64,000 bases of DNA from Chlorohelix sp037138995 (GTDB taxonomy: Bacteria > Chloroflexota > Chloroflexia > Chloroheliales > Chloroheliaceae), in the NCBI RefSeq assembly GCF_037138995.1, contig NZ_JBAXHI010000013.1:32663-96662 (forward strand), given 5' to 3'. The translations under genes were made by a program, and so were the position numbers. This document shows positions 27,903-37,718 of the stretch, one piece after another. Each line of letters begins with the position of its first letter. Within the stretch, counting starts at the first letter, position 1. The notes under the pieces are model-generated. The model was not told the DNA's origin. It ran no database searches and saw nothing but the letters and a program-made list of their open reading frames with translations.

Positions 27903-30900
27903 TTACCGTCTTAGCAAATTTAATACCAGCAACACTAGCAATGCTATCGGTATCAGTCCCCAGAAGAAAAACAAGAGCCTGACTCTGAAAGAAACAGTAG
28001 AATCAGGAACAAGCGGTTTTTTAGCGGCTTCGGTTTTTGCAGCGCTTTTTGTTTCCTTGTTTTTATTTTTCCCGGTTGTCTGGCTATTATTGACGTTTTT
28101 TTGCGAAGATTGGGCTTTCTTAGCATGCGCTTGTGCCGATGGGGTAGAGGAAACTAACGGGAAACTGCTGGTAAGTGGCTGAATAGGGGCATAATTACTC
28201 TCGGCAAAAGCAATCATCCCTGCTACCTGTGGATAACGCCCATACATATCAAAGGCTTGTAAACGGCGCAGCGTCTCGGAGGCTTCCTGCCAACGTCCTG
28301 CTTGCAAATGGTCGTTTCCAATTATGTAAAGCTGTTCTAGTTCTAATTGTTGCTTAACGTAAGTCAGCTTGTTTTGAGTCTCAGGGTGGTAAGGATATAT
28401 AGCTAACAGGTTTTCCAGCTTTTGCACTGCTACCGCCCAATCACCTCGGTCAACGGCAAATTGGGCTTCCTGCTCCATTGCTACAAACTGTGCTTGGTGA
28501 TTGGACTCCTCCATACGCGCTTGTGTATCGGTAATATACCAATCGAGGTCGGTATATAAGCCGCCTCTATCCATCATCTTGACTTGGCGAAACCCATCCA
28601 ACGCTTCCTGCCATTCGGCTGTGGCATGCTTTTCACGAGCAATTTGATAAACCGATTGCAAACTCTGGCTGAGTTGGACACGCGGTAAAGATACATTTGC
28701 TTCAGGCTGCTCTGGCGATAATTCAAGGACGGCAGTTAATTTTTCAATCGCTTTATCCCACTCTTGCTCTTCAATTGCAACTCTAGAAATACCCATAAGA
28801 GTATTTATCTTGTTGTTAACTTCGGTAATAACCACTTTTGCGCTACTGATAATATCGGTAAATTCCCCTTTTTTATCACGTTTACGCAATAATTCAAGCG
28901 TAATTGCAGCCTCATACCATTTTTTGGATTCTATCTGCATCTTCAAGGTAAATTTAAGTGCCTCTAAAATTTGGTAATAGCGCACCTTATCCAGCAATTG
29001 TTGTGCATTCGGGTGGTCGGGTTCGGCTGCCAGCACATCTACCAACTTTTCAATTGCAGACACCCAGTTTTTTTCTTTTAGAGCTTGACGCGCTTCTTCA
29101 TAAAGGCGCGGGACACGTTCTTGCGCTTCTTTCAACTTCTGGCGAGCTTGCGCTACTAGCTGTGCTACCTCGCGGTATTCTGGCTCTTTATTGACGATTA
29201 TTTCAAAACCATTTACAGCCGCATCCCATTCTTCGGTTTCAAAAGCTGCGAGGGCATCGGTATAAAGCTGTGATAGGTGTTCCTGATATAGCTGTTCTTC
29301 CAAATTGTGTTGTGAATCTGTGATTAGCCAATCAACTATTAGATAATGCCCATCGCTATCATTTTCCTTTAAGGTGCGAAATACCCGCAAGGCTTCACTC
29401 CAGTTGCCGGAGTCAAAAAACCCGCGACCTTCGGCATAAAGCCGGGCTTGTACCTGTTTGAATTCAAGTTGGTGTAGTTTTTGGGCGGTTTCCTTTCTAT
29501 AGGGGTCAAGCTCTAGAAGTTTTTGAAGACGCTCGATTGACCTTCCCCATTCTTCACGTTCAATAGCAGAATCTGCTTCGTTTTCTAGGGCTTCAAGCTG
29601 CTTAACGCGCTGCTCATCGGGGGAGGTTGAAAGTATATTGAATAGAATGCCATCGCGACGCTGCGTGTATAAAATGGGTGTACCCCACTCAACCTGATTT
29701 TTATTCTCGTAAATGGCAAAGCGAGCTTGCGCCATCACGCTGTTTATACTTTTGCCTTCACTTATTCCTCCAAGAATTTCGTGTGCCAGCGTTTCGCGAG
29801 TCTTTTCGGAAATTTCAAAGGGCAATGCCACACATCCGGCTAAACCTTGTTCTACTAACGCCTGTGCGATGGTATTAATTCCGGTTGCGCCATCTCCCAC
29901 CGAAGTTTCAAAAACTACCAAGCGGATGCCGGGATGTTCCTTTAGCAAGTTCCAAAGCTTTAGGACACTCAGGCTTTCGGGTTCGCCATCTTCACCAGTG
30001 ATTCTCAGTTCGCCTCTTTCTACCGGAGCAACAACCCATAAAACATGGTGTTCGCCTACCCATAACTGCTTTTGCAACGCCGAAAATGTAGAGTCCTTAA
30101 CTCTTTCTAGGCTTATCAAACCACGCTGTCGGTACTCACCTGCCGAATCAGCCAACGCTTGCCGGTATTCTTCGGAGTCTATTTTAGTGTAGCCCTCTGG
30201 CGCACTAACCCAACACAAAACCCGAACCGTACCACGCACTTGCACCGGAACAGGTTCTTTTTCGGTTTCAACTAACCTTACCAGCGAAATATCGCCTGCT
30301 AACCCTAAATAACTGTTGGCATAAGGATAGTACAGATATTCCCACGGTAAAATATTTAAGGTTGAATCACTACCTAGCAATAACCTTATAGTGGTAAATT
30401 TTCCCTCGCGCTCGCCCTGTACCAAAATATTGCGAAGGGCAGTTTCCATCTCATTGTTGAACAGTTCGATAAATAGATTCCAGCCAAATTTTTGAACAGC
30501 CCGCATTTCAGGACTATCAAACCCCACATCAATATAACGCGCTTGTCGCAAATACCATAACAAATTGTCCAATTGCTGGGAGTTATAGGTCAGGGCAAAG
30601 TTACCAAGATACCGATTGCCTTCGCTAGTAGTCATCTCTAGCTGATAACCTGCCAATGAGGTAGTCAATTTCAACTCAATTTGATAGCCATACTCACCGC
30701 TATCGCTCTTTACAGGTTCGTTTAAAAACGCGGCAGCATTTTGTGAAAGGCTTTCGGCTACCTTTTGGCGAACTTTATTCAGCAGTTCGGCGGTATCTTT
30801 GAAGCTAGGATTAATTGCAAAAATTGATTCGAGCTTTTGATGGGCAGCCGCCCAATCTTGCTGTTCAAGCGCAATCTTTACCCCTGCGTACATTGCTTCA

Positions 30901-33239
30901 AGCTGCGATTCGGTGCGCTTCTCGCTGGTAATTGAAATAAGTGCTTCGACATCGCTGTATTGCGCCGACTTATCAACCGCTTGCAATTTGCCAAATATCT
31001 CCAGCGCATCATCCCAGCGTTTTGCTTCGTAGTTCTCGCGCCCTTTCTGGTAAAGGGTACTAAGTGTTTGCTGATTGCGGGCGTACTCTAATTTTTCTGA
31101 AGCTTCGGCATTATCGGGTTCGAGCGTTAACGCCACTTCAAGTTTGCGTATGGCAGTTGCCCAAATTTCTTTCGCTAACGCGGTATTTGCTTCTTCCAGC
31201 ATAGTAGCAGTGCGGGCGCGTTTTTGTGCTTTATCTATCTTCAGTTCAGTTTCAGCCACCAAAAGCGATGCCTGCGGATATTGGTTCAGCCCATCCAACG
31301 AATGTAGTTGTGTAAAGAACTCTATCGCTTCCAGCCATTGTTCTTTCGCTAATGCCGTATCGCCCTTTGCAAAAAGGTCAGCCAAAATTAACTGGACTCT
31401 GGCAAAAGCGATTTTTTCAGAAGCAGTCGGATGAGCAGGCGCAAGTTTCAGCAATTGTTCAAAACAGGAAATACCCTCATTCCAACGTTGCTGCTCAAAA
31501 TAGTATTGGGATTCAGCCTCAAGCTCAATTATTTGGGATTTTTTCTGCTCTAGCGACTCTTTGGCTTCGGCTTCAGCTATCATGTTATGAGTATCGCCAT
31601 AGAGCATTCCGCTATCTAGTTCTCTCAATTTGTAGAGACGTTCCAACGCTTCATGCCAGCGTTCAGCTTCAAAGCAATCACGCCCTACGGTGTAGAGTTC
31701 CAGCAATTGTTGTTGCAACCTGACTTGCTTAAAAAGGCTCTCGGCTTCTTCTAATGCCGGATACAAGCGCAATGCCTGCTCAAGACGCTCAATGGCAAGC
31801 GTCCAATCTTTTACCATTACCGCCATCTGCGCTGAAGAAAAAAGGCTAGTTGCTTCCTCTATTTTCTGGATATCTTGTACCTTAGACTCTGCTTCTACTA
31901 TCAGTGAGGGCAAATCCTTGAAACGATTGCGGGAATCCTGCGCTTTAATTTTGTGGAACTCTTCCAGAGCAGCCAACCAGCGTTCCTCTTGCAACAGAGT
32001 TTTAGCATTCTGGTATTGCTCATCCAATGTTTGATTACGTCTGGCATAGTCCAACAATTTCTTTAATTCTGGACGGTCTGGTTCAAGTTGCAATAATTGT
32101 TCCAGCAATTCTTTCGCACGCGCCCATTTCTCCTGATCCAGTGATACTTTGGCATCTCGCGACAGCGTAGATAATTGCCGCTTACGTATTTCTTCGGAAT
32201 TTTGGCTTTCAAGTTGGAACATCTTTCCGGTAGGGTGCGCGGTGAAAACCAGCAAAGCGCCCCAATCCGCTTCATGACCGCTAGTAAAGAGCAATTCACG
32301 AATACGTGCCACCGCTTCATCTAAACCCAAGCCCTGCGCCAATCCGCTTAATAACCCACGCGCTACAATTTCGCGCCCTTCCGAATTTAACTCAAAGGGT
32401 ATCAGTACACAACCGCCCCAGCCTTCATGCACCAGCGAATTGCCCAGCGCGTTCATCTCGGCAAGTTCATTAGTGTTTTTTTCAAGTATAAGGATACGCA
32501 ATTTCGGACAAATCGAAAGCCAGTGACTGGATTCGGAGATAGAGAAGCTGTGTGAACTAGCCGATGTTTCAGCGGCAAAGCTGCATTTCAGCCAGATTAG
32601 ATGGAATTCATCATCAGCAAGTATATTCGCAATATCCGCCGCATTTGGGGCAGCAGTAATTTGTAGCAACCCCTGATAACGCTGCTCCTTGACCGCTTCT
32701 TCGATTTCTAAGTAATAATTACTACTGTCAGAGGAATCATCAAAAACCAACATTTTCAACGGTAAGCTAATTTTTGCGTATTCGTAGTGAAGCCCGTTTC
32801 CGGTGGAGCGTGAAAAAATAATGCCGCCGGCAAGATTAAAATAACTTTTAGCGTTGGGATAGTATAAATACTCCCACGGAAGTTGGTTAAGTAAAGAATC
32901 TTCAGGGTCAAGAGCCAATCTTAATCGGATTTTGTGGTCTTCACGCCGCGCCTGAACAAGCCTTTCTCGCAGAGCGCCCTCCATCTGGTTATTGAAGACT
33001 TGGTTAAAGAGACTCCAGCCGAATTGTTGGATAACCTGCATTTCTGGGCTATCCAGCCCGTTACCGTATTGCTGAGCTTGGCGCAAATAGGTGATGAGGT
33101 TTTCTATTTCATGCGGGGCATAGGACAGGCGAAAACTATTGAGTATAGCCGAGCCGTCAGCCGTTTTCAATTCGGATTGGTAGCCGGTATCCACCAGATT
33201 TATATGCAATTCAAGATCGAGTTTGCCCGTATCAGACAA
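27903..33239 (-). CDS. Twin pseudo-CHAT / TPR protein with C-terminal membrane anchor
   Basis: A 1778-residue protein with an internally duplicated plan. Residues about 1-350 and 850-1195 are two CHAT (caspase-like) modules, each opening with a DSPEM-x-x-(V/I)Q-x-FGW segment and LPWEYLYYP. Neither has the catalytic His-Gly and Cys: the expected positions read FHLIWLKCSF/ILILEKNTNE in copy 1 and HVLWVVAPVE/LVVFETSVGD in copy 2. Residues about 355-840 and 1200-1690 are TPR-like pairs (W-x-x-A-(I/L)-x-x-(L/F), L-EPD-P-A). A Ser/Lys/Asn-rich linker leads to a final membrane helix (FFFWGLIPIALLVLLVLNLL) plus RR, a tail anchor facing the cytoplasm. The start is TTG with AGGAG 7 nt upstream. It lies just after the eCIS operon. 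Confidence 0.8.
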   Translation of the reverse strand: MSDTGKLDLELHINLVDTGYQSELKTADGSAILNSFRLSYAPHEIENLITYLRQAQQYGNGLDSPEMQVIQQFGWSLFNQVFNNQMEGALRERLVQARREDHKIRLRLALDPEDSLLNQLPWEYLYYPNAKSYFNLAGGIIFSRSTGNGLHYEYAKISLPLKMLVFDDSSDSSNYYLEIEEAVKEQRYQGLLQITAAPNAADIANILADDEFHLIWLKCSFAAETSASSHSFSISESSHWLSICPKLRILILEKNTNELAEMNALGNSLVHEGWGGCVLIPFELNSEGREIVARGLLSGLAQGLGLDEAVARIRELLFTSGHEADWGALLVFTAHPTGKMFQLESQNSEEIRKRQLSTLSRDAKVSLDQEKWARAKELLEQLLQLEPDRPELKKLLDYARRNQTLDEQYQNAKTLLQEERWLAALEEFHKIKAQDSRNRFKDLPSLIVEAESKVQDIQKIEEATSLFSSAQMAVMVKDWTLAIERLEQALRLYPALEEAESLFKQVRLQQQLLELYTVGRDCFEAERWHEALERLYKLRELDSGMLYGDTHNMIAEAEAKESLEQKKSQIIELEAESQYYFEQQRWNEGISCFEQLLKLAPAHPTASEKIAFARVQLILADLFAKGDTALAKEQWLEAIEFFTQLHSLDGLNQYPQASLLVAETELKIDKAQKRARTATMLEEANTALAKEIWATAIRKLEVALTLEPDNAEASEKLEYARNQQTLSTLYQKGRENYEAKRWDDALEIFGKLQAVDKSAQYSDVEALISITSEKRTESQLEAMYAGVKIALEQQDWAAAHQKLESIFAINPSFKDTAELLNKVRQKVAESLSQNAAAFLNEPVKSDSGEYGYQIELKLTTSLAGYQLEMTTSEGNRYLGNFALTYNSQQLDNLLWYLRQARYIDVGFDSPEMRAVQKFGWNLFIELFNNEMETALRNILVQGEREGKFTTIRLLLGSDSTLNILPWEYLYYPYANSYLGLAGDISLVRLVETEKEPVPVQVRGTVRVLCWVSAPEGYTKIDSEEYRQALADSAGEYRQRGLISLERVKDSTFSALQKQLWVGEHHVLWVVAPVERGELRITGEDGEPESLSVLKLWNLLKEHPGIRLVVFETSVGDGATGINTIAQALVEQGLAGCVALPFEISEKTRETLAHEILGGISEGKSINSVMAQARFAIYENKNQVEWGTPILYTQRRDGILFNILSTSPDEQRVKQLEALENEADSAIEREEWGRSIERLQKLLELDPYRKETAQKLHQLEFKQVQARLYAEGRGFFDSGNWSEALRVFRTLKENDSDGHYLIVDWLITDSQHNLEEQLYQEHLSQLYTDALAAFETEEWDAAVNGFEIIVNKEPEYREVAQLVAQARQKLKEAQERVPRLYEEARQALKEKNWVSAIEKLVDVLAAEPDHPNAQQLLDKVRYYQILEALKFTLKMQIESKKWYEAAITLELLRKRDKKGEFTDIISSAKVVITEVNNKINTLMGISRVAIEEQEWDKAIEKLTAVLELSPEQPEANVSLPRVQLSQSLQSVYQIAREKHATAEWQEALDGFRQVKMMDRGGLYTDLDWYITDTQARMEESNHQAQFVAMEQEAQFAVDRGDWAVAVQKLENLLAIYPYHPETQNKLTYVKQQLELEQLYIIGNDHLQAGRWQEASETLRRLQAFDMYGRYPQVAGMIAFAESNYAPIQPLTSSFPLVSSTPSAQAHAKKAQSSQKNVNNSQTTGKNKNKETKSAAKTEAAKKPLVPDSTVSFRVRLLFFFWGLIPIALLVLLVLNLLRR

Positions 33240-33249
33240 AGTAAAACTC

Positions 33250-33349
33250 CTACGGAAAACTAAGCAAGGGGTTAGATAGAACTATACTAATAACCCCCAA
33301 ATGCTTGTTTTCAATAGCCATATTATAGCCAACAGGAGATAATATTCAA
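33250..33349 (-). promoter_or_regulatory. Own promoter and leader hairpin of the CHAT/TPR gene
   Basis: On the reverse strand TTGAAT (33344-33349) and a consensus TATAAT (33322-33327) are 16 nt apart, between the last eCIS gene and the CHAT/TPR gene. A 7-bp inverted repeat, GGGGTTA (33268-33274) with TAACCCC (33291-33297), lies in the leader but lacks a following T run on the reverse strand. The gene can therefore be transcribed separately from the eCIS operon, with possible read-through. Confidence 0.5.
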
Positions 33350-33354
33350 TACGA

Positions 33355-34545
33355 TTAGCCTTGCTCAACCGCCATAAAGAGCGCATTTGCGCCAAACTCT
33401 CCGGCAGAGCGCAAGATTTCGCGGGAGGGTGGTTCGGCGCGTTCTTGACCACGTCCTTCCCAAAGGCAACCATAATCGCCCCCGGTAATTATCAGGCGAT
33501 TGGCTTCGACTACCACACCGGCAGGGTCAAGCGCGGGAGGGGAACTGGCAAAAAGATAACGGGAGTTTAATAAGGGATGACCAAAGCGCGGCTGAATTAA
33601 TTGCCGATTCAGGCGTTGTGCCAGTTCAATACTAGAACGGCTGAAATCGTCTGGCGTACCACTAGGCAAACCGTTACGGCATGGCTCGCACCACAAAATA
33701 CCGCCCCGGTCAAGAAATCGCCGCAAAGATTGTTCTTCTTCAGGGCTGAAACCGAAACCTACTCGCCCCGTCATATACAGTACCCGACAACTGCGAATGG
33801 CAGCTTCATCCATTGGGCTAACGCCATCTAATAGGTTCGCATCAAGTATAGTATTCGCGCCAACATCACGCAGTAATCGGCGCACCCCATCCGAATGGCG
33901 TTTCCATTCCGAACTGGCGGGCGGCCCGTAGCGTACTATCCCAACCGTCAAGCTAATACGATTTTGGCGCACCGGGTTTGCCGATGCTCCCGTGCCGGCT
34001 GCCATAACTCGCGCCGTCATATCAATTTCATTCGGACCGGGTTGCATTACTACCGTAGGGTTACGGACTTGCTTGGTTGCCGGATTATAGCTGATACGTG
34101 CTATCTCTATCGAACCGGGTACAGGCTCAAGGCTGGCGCGAACCTGACAGCTTTCCAACACACGGGTTGGCTGTGCCTTGCCGCCATCGGTTACAGCTTG
34201 CATTTGCGCCTGCTTTTCCTGATATTCCAGCACAACAAAAGCGGTAGCAACTGCATCGGCAGGCGGCATTGTAATAATTTGCGGTTCTGAAAGATAAAGC
34301 AAGCGACCTTCCGAATCAATCGCTACTCCCTGTTTTACGGTTAGGCGATTGTCGGCGGGCTGCATCGCCACCACCTCAAGACCCTGCACAATACCTACTC
34401 CGTGCATCGAGAGTAGGTGAAAACGCATCATATTGCGGTGGTAATCGTGCGCGTCAGCCCATGTATTTTCATCTATAAGCAAACCTCTGAACGGGTTTAC
34501 TCGCAAAAAGCGAAATTTTGTGGTTGTCTGTGGGCGGAAGGTCAT
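33355..34545 (-). CDS. eCIS fibre/baseplate-type N-terminus fused to DUF4159 domain
   Basis: A 396-residue protein. The N-terminal half (FRGLLIDENTWADAHDYHRN, HLLSMHGVGIVQGLEV) matches a protein type common at the end of eCIS and phage-like baseplate operons, in which the HG-x-G-V-x-x-GLEV segment is conserved. From about residue 200 a DUF4159-like domain follows (VGIVRYGPP, RRLLRDVG, then RVLYMTGRVGFGFSPEEEQSLRRFLDRGG), a class-I glutamine-amidotransferase-like fold without an obvious catalytic Cys triad. Last gene of the eCIS operon; a GGAGA ribosome site supports the ATG. It may decorate the particle tip. Exact role unknown. Confidence 0.6.
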   Translation of the reverse strand: MTFRPQTTTKFRFLRVNPFRGLLIDENTWADAHDYHRNMMRFHLLSMHGVGIVQGLEVVAMQPADNRLTVKQGVAIDSEGRLLYLSEPQIITMPPADAVATAFVVLEYQEKQAQMQAVTDGGKAQPTRVLESCQVRASLEPVPGSIEIARISYNPATKQVRNPTVVMQPGPNEIDMTARVMAAGTGASANPVRQNRISLTVGIVRYGPPASSEWKRHSDGVRRLLRDVGANTILDANLLDGVSPMDEAAIRSCRVLYMTGRVGFGFSPEEEQSLRRFLDRGGILWCEPCRNGLPSGTPDDFSRSSIELAQRLNRQLIQPRFGHPLLNSRYLFASSPPALDPAGVVVEANRLIITGGDYGCLWEGRGQERAEPPSREILRSAGEFGANALFMAVEQG

Positions 34546-34566
34546 TTATATCTCCTGTGCCAATTA

Positions 34567-35187
34567 TCAAGACTGTTGACCTGTTAAAATTTTCAAGCGA
34601 TAAATAGTATGAGCCGGTTTTTCGGCTTCGATAATACGCCGGATAATAATTTCTTTCTGCGCCATTTCCTCCGGGCTGATTCCATTCAGCCTCAGAGTAA
34701 CGGTAAAACCATAGCGTTCACGCCCTGCAATAGTAGTATTTATTCCAAGATACGTTTCCGGTCCCAGTGACATCCCATCCATATATTCGGCTATATCCGG
34801 TTCAATGCCGGTATATAGCTTGAGATATTCAGCCAAACCGCGTTTAGTGCCGCGTCTGCTGTACAAATCTGAGGCTGAAAGAACTAATTTGCGCCTTTGT
34901 TCCAAAGACCAGTTTTCATCTAGCGCAAGATTTACCCAATTGGCAAGCCATTCCATCATCTCAGGTGAAGTCATAAGCGGGTGAAAATAGTAAGCGAGGT
35001 TATCCGCCATCTGCTGTAAGGGTTTGAGGGTATCTTCAAATATCTTGAGGAAACGCCCCATAAACTCATCCCGCGCATAAAGACCCGGCAGGTACTTTAG
35101 TAATTCGCTAGGTTGAGTTTTCTCAATCCCGTTGGGGCTTTGGTAGTTTTTGCTGGACTCCAGCCATTTTTCAAAAGCGGTAGTCAT
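34567..35187 (-). CDS. Phage tail protein I-like baseplate protein
   Basis: A 206-residue protein of the tail-protein-I (TIGR02242-type) family, a baseplate wedge component. Family features are the opening LLKYLPGLYA, FMGRFLKIFEDTLKPLQQMADNLAYYF, the WLANWVNLALDENWSLEQRRKL stretch and the C-terminal EKPAHTIYRLKI. It lies between the YbjN-fold gene and the fibre/DUF4159 gene with gaps of 8 and 21 bp, matching Afp12/gp6-gp53-region order in other eCIS operons. Confidence 0.85.
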   Translation of the reverse strand: MTTAFEKWLESSKNYQSPNGIEKTQPSELLKYLPGLYARDEFMGRFLKIFEDTLKPLQQMADNLAYYFHPLMTSPEMMEWLANWVNLALDENWSLEQRRKLVLSASDLYSRRGTKRGLAEYLKLYTGIEPDIAEYMDGMSLGPETYLGINTTIAGRERYGFTVTLRLNGISPEEMAQKEIIIRRIIEAEKPAHTIYRLKILTGQQS

Positions 35188-35195
35188 TTTTCTTT

Positions 35196-35651
35196 CTACC
35201 CAATCTTTGCTAAAACTTCGGCAGGGGTCATTTTCCCTTGATTAATTGTTCTAATGCCCGGTAAGAACAAATCCATCATGTCAAGATTCGATTCAACCAA
35301 ACGTTGCACCAGCGCAACCGTCAATCGCGCACCCTCAACATCTATACTGGTTTTATAACTGACTTGCCCATCCTCGAAATCCATCTCGAAATTACCGATA
35401 ATTATCCCGTAGTTTGCGCGTGTCAGAAACTCCGCCATAGCCGAACGCTGTTCATGTGGAGTCGTTTCCGGGCAAACCGAGTAAAAGACGAATTGCTCCT
35501 CATCATCCTTGATGTCGGCATAGCACTGCCATTCGCCATTCTCCCCTTCAAAGCTCAAGCTCAAGGCAGTACCACCCCCGGCAATCTCATAATTCCAGTC
35601 TAGACTGTTGAAAAATTCCAGCGCTATTGCAAAGAGCGAAGGTTTGGTCAT
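35196..35651 (-). CDS. YbjN-domain (type III chaperone-like) protein
   Basis: A 151-residue protein with a YbjN/CesT-like fold: N-terminal helix (FAIALEFFNSLDWNY), a central sheet with YADIKDDEEQFVFYSVCP, and the helix FLTRANYGIIIGNFEMDF followed by DVEGARLTVALVQRLV. Such domains act as peptide-binding chaperones in type III secretion. It is embedded with 8-12 bp gaps between baseplate J and tail protein I, so it probably works with the injection system, for example as an assembly or cargo chaperone. That role is inferred from context. Confidence 0.65.
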   Translation of the reverse strand: MTKPSLFAIALEFFNSLDWNYEIAGGGTALSLSFEGENGEWQCYADIKDDEEQFVFYSVCPETTPHEQRSAMAEFLTRANYGIIIGNFEMDFEDGQVSYKTSIDVEGARLTVALVQRLVESNLDMMDLFLPGIRTINQGKMTPAEVLAKIG

Positions 35652-35663
35652 AGTCGTATTCCT

Positions 35664-37712
35664 TTAGATAAATACAATTTGGTGGCGATACGAACATAAT
35701 AAACCACGCGCCCCAGGATTTATTTCATTTACCGGGTTTCCGGCTTGCCCACGCGAAATATCCGCCACAGGGAAAAGTTGTATGCGCTCGACAAATTCAA
35801 CCCCCTCAATGGTTTGTAGGATGGGGAAGATTTCGGATAAATAGAGTATGCGCCCAAAGGGCCACCCTTCCCCCGGTGTTGTGTAGCGCATAGAAGGGTC
35901 AGGTCCGCCATGAACGGGTCGAATAAAGCTATATAAACGACGCTCCGCTTCACGCTTGATGCGCTCATTCGCAAACGAGTTGGTAGATTTAATTCTGGTT
36001 TGAACCGTAACCCACTGATATTTAGGTATAGCCAACTGAACTTGAGTAGTAATCAAGCGACGCTCATCCAGATAATCCAAAATATCGGTACGCATAAAAT
36101 TGGGGATATTTAAATGCTCCGGGCGCAATTCACGCAATTCTGGGTCAATTTCAGGTACTACCAGCAATACCACTGTTCCGGGGTCAATCCGCTCATCTTC
36201 TCCATTGCCATTACCGTTGCCGGTTGAACTTGGAGTAAGGCAGCGTACCCGTGCTACCCCACTGGTAGCTTCTCGCGTCAGAACCTCGAAATCCTCGGCG
36301 GTAACTGCGCGGTTGCGGGCGCGTAAGGTGCGGGGTCCTCGCTGTAAGGCATGCTCAAGGGATTCGGCGCTAGTTCCTCCCGTAGCAGGGCGGCGATTAT
36401 TTACGCTATCTACATAGGCAATCGAGCTTTTGAGAACGGTTAGGGTTTGGCTGCCGACATTACCCTCTATTCCACCCCCATTGCGATAGGCTATCATATT
36501 AATTCGGGTATCAAAGGGAGGAATTGCGCCGCACTGCTCGATTTCACCACGCGGGTTGCGAATAGCAGGTCCAAAAGCAATTTCCCCCGTCACCGGGTCA
36601 CAAGTAAAATGTTTAGATTTGGCATCCGACTCTGAGAAATCCGGTACTTGTTTCCAGATTTCTGGGGCGCGTTCATCCAGATACTCAATCATTATGGTTT
36701 CATTCTCGGCATGGTTCAATGCCAGAACCGGCGTATTTCGCAACCGGAAACGCTGCCCAGATTCTCCAGTTGAGCGACCCAGTTCTTCCATGCGGATTAT
36801 TTGACAGTGCATAACCGGGACTGTACCGCCAATAGTATATGCGCTGAATTTACGCACTACCGGGGATTTATTATAATCCGGTTGCCCTTTGCTAAGTTCG
36901 CGGTAACGGCAGCGTAGCCACCACGCTATCAGCGGTTCGCCCGAACCACTAACCAATTCAATTTCATGTTGCCCCGCAGTAGAGGGTATTGCCAACTCAA
37001 CTTCTGCAAACGGTACGGTCAAACCGCCTGTGGTATCGCGCATTAATTCCAGCGAACGCCAATCACCCTCGCGCTCGTCCCAATATTCCCAAATTAGAGG
37101 GGCATCATCAGGGTTAATGCCTACCCCGATTTTTTCGCAGTCTAAACCTACCACCAGCGTATTGCTAGAAATATTCTGGCTAAATCCCAAGTAATAGGCA
37201 TTACCGGGTTGTGGCTCATCCTGAAACACTGCCACCGGATTTGGCAACTTATCCAGAGTCATTTTGCTCCGGTCTGAAAAAGTTTGCGAATTAGCGGTAG
37301 TCAGCACATATTTCAAGTAAGGCGGCACAATTTGCAAATCTCGCTCGGTGGTAAAAATCCGCGCTTCGTTGGTTTCGGTGCGTACTGTGGATACTTCGGT
37401 ATATTTTGGAATAGTAATCGGTCCGGGTTGGGGTGCGGAAAGCCGAAAAGTAACCTCAGTTCTCGCCGGATTGGGTGGGGCTAATTTCACGCCAATCATA
37501 TCCAGAAAAGAGCGGTAATTTTTTTCTGGCACACGATTAATTTGATATAGCAACTGGTCAACCATATAAGCGAAAAGCTCAATCAGCGTTACGCCGGGGT
37601 CGCTTACGTTGTGGTTAGTCCATTCGGGGCAATAGCGCGGAATACGCAATTTTGCCTCATCCACTAAATCTTGAAAAGTGCGTTCGTCCAGTTTTATTTG
37701 CGGCAGAGACAT
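35664..37712 (-). CDS. Baseplate J-like assembly protein
   Basis: A 682-residue baseplate wedge protein (TIGR02243-like, Afp11/gp6 family). The N-terminus PQIKLDERTFQDLVDEAK and the NVSDPGVTLIELFAYMVDQL motif are diagnostic. The middle part has beta-sandwich inserts, and the C-terminal region (ALQRGPRTLRARNRAVTAEDFEVL) matches the baseplate J core. A poly-Gly/Asn/Glu loop occurs around residues 495-505. An AGGAAAG ribosome site precedes the ATG; it starts 6 bp after gp25. Confidence 0.92.
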   Translation of the reverse strand: MSLPQIKLDERTFQDLVDEAKLRIPRYCPEWTNHNVSDPGVTLIELFAYMVDQLLYQINRVPEKNYRSFLDMIGVKLAPPNPARTEVTFRLSAPQPGPITIPKYTEVSTVRTETNEARIFTTERDLQIVPPYLKYVLTTANSQTFSDRSKMTLDKLPNPVAVFQDEPQPGNAYYLGFSQNISSNTLVVGLDCEKIGVGINPDDAPLIWEYWDEREGDWRSLELMRDTTGGLTVPFAEVELAIPSTAGQHEIELVSGSGEPLIAWWLRCRYRELSKGQPDYNKSPVVRKFSAYTIGGTVPVMHCQIIRMEELGRSTGESGQRFRLRNTPVLALNHAENETIMIEYLDERAPEIWKQVPDFSESDAKSKHFTCDPVTGEIAFGPAIRNPRGEIEQCGAIPPFDTRINMIAYRNGGGIEGNVGSQTLTVLKSSIAYVDSVNNRRPATGGTSAESLEHALQRGPRTLRARNRAVTAEDFEVLTREATSGVARVRCLTPSSTGNGNGNGEDERIDPGTVVLLVVPEIDPELRELRPEHLNIPNFMRTDILDYLDERRLITTQVQLAIPKYQWVTVQTRIKSTNSFANERIKREAERRLYSFIRPVHGGPDPSMRYTTPGEGWPFGRILYLSEIFPILQTIEGVEFVERIQLFPVADISRGQAGNPVNEINPGARGLLCSYRHQIVFI

Positions 37713-37718
37713 TCTTTC

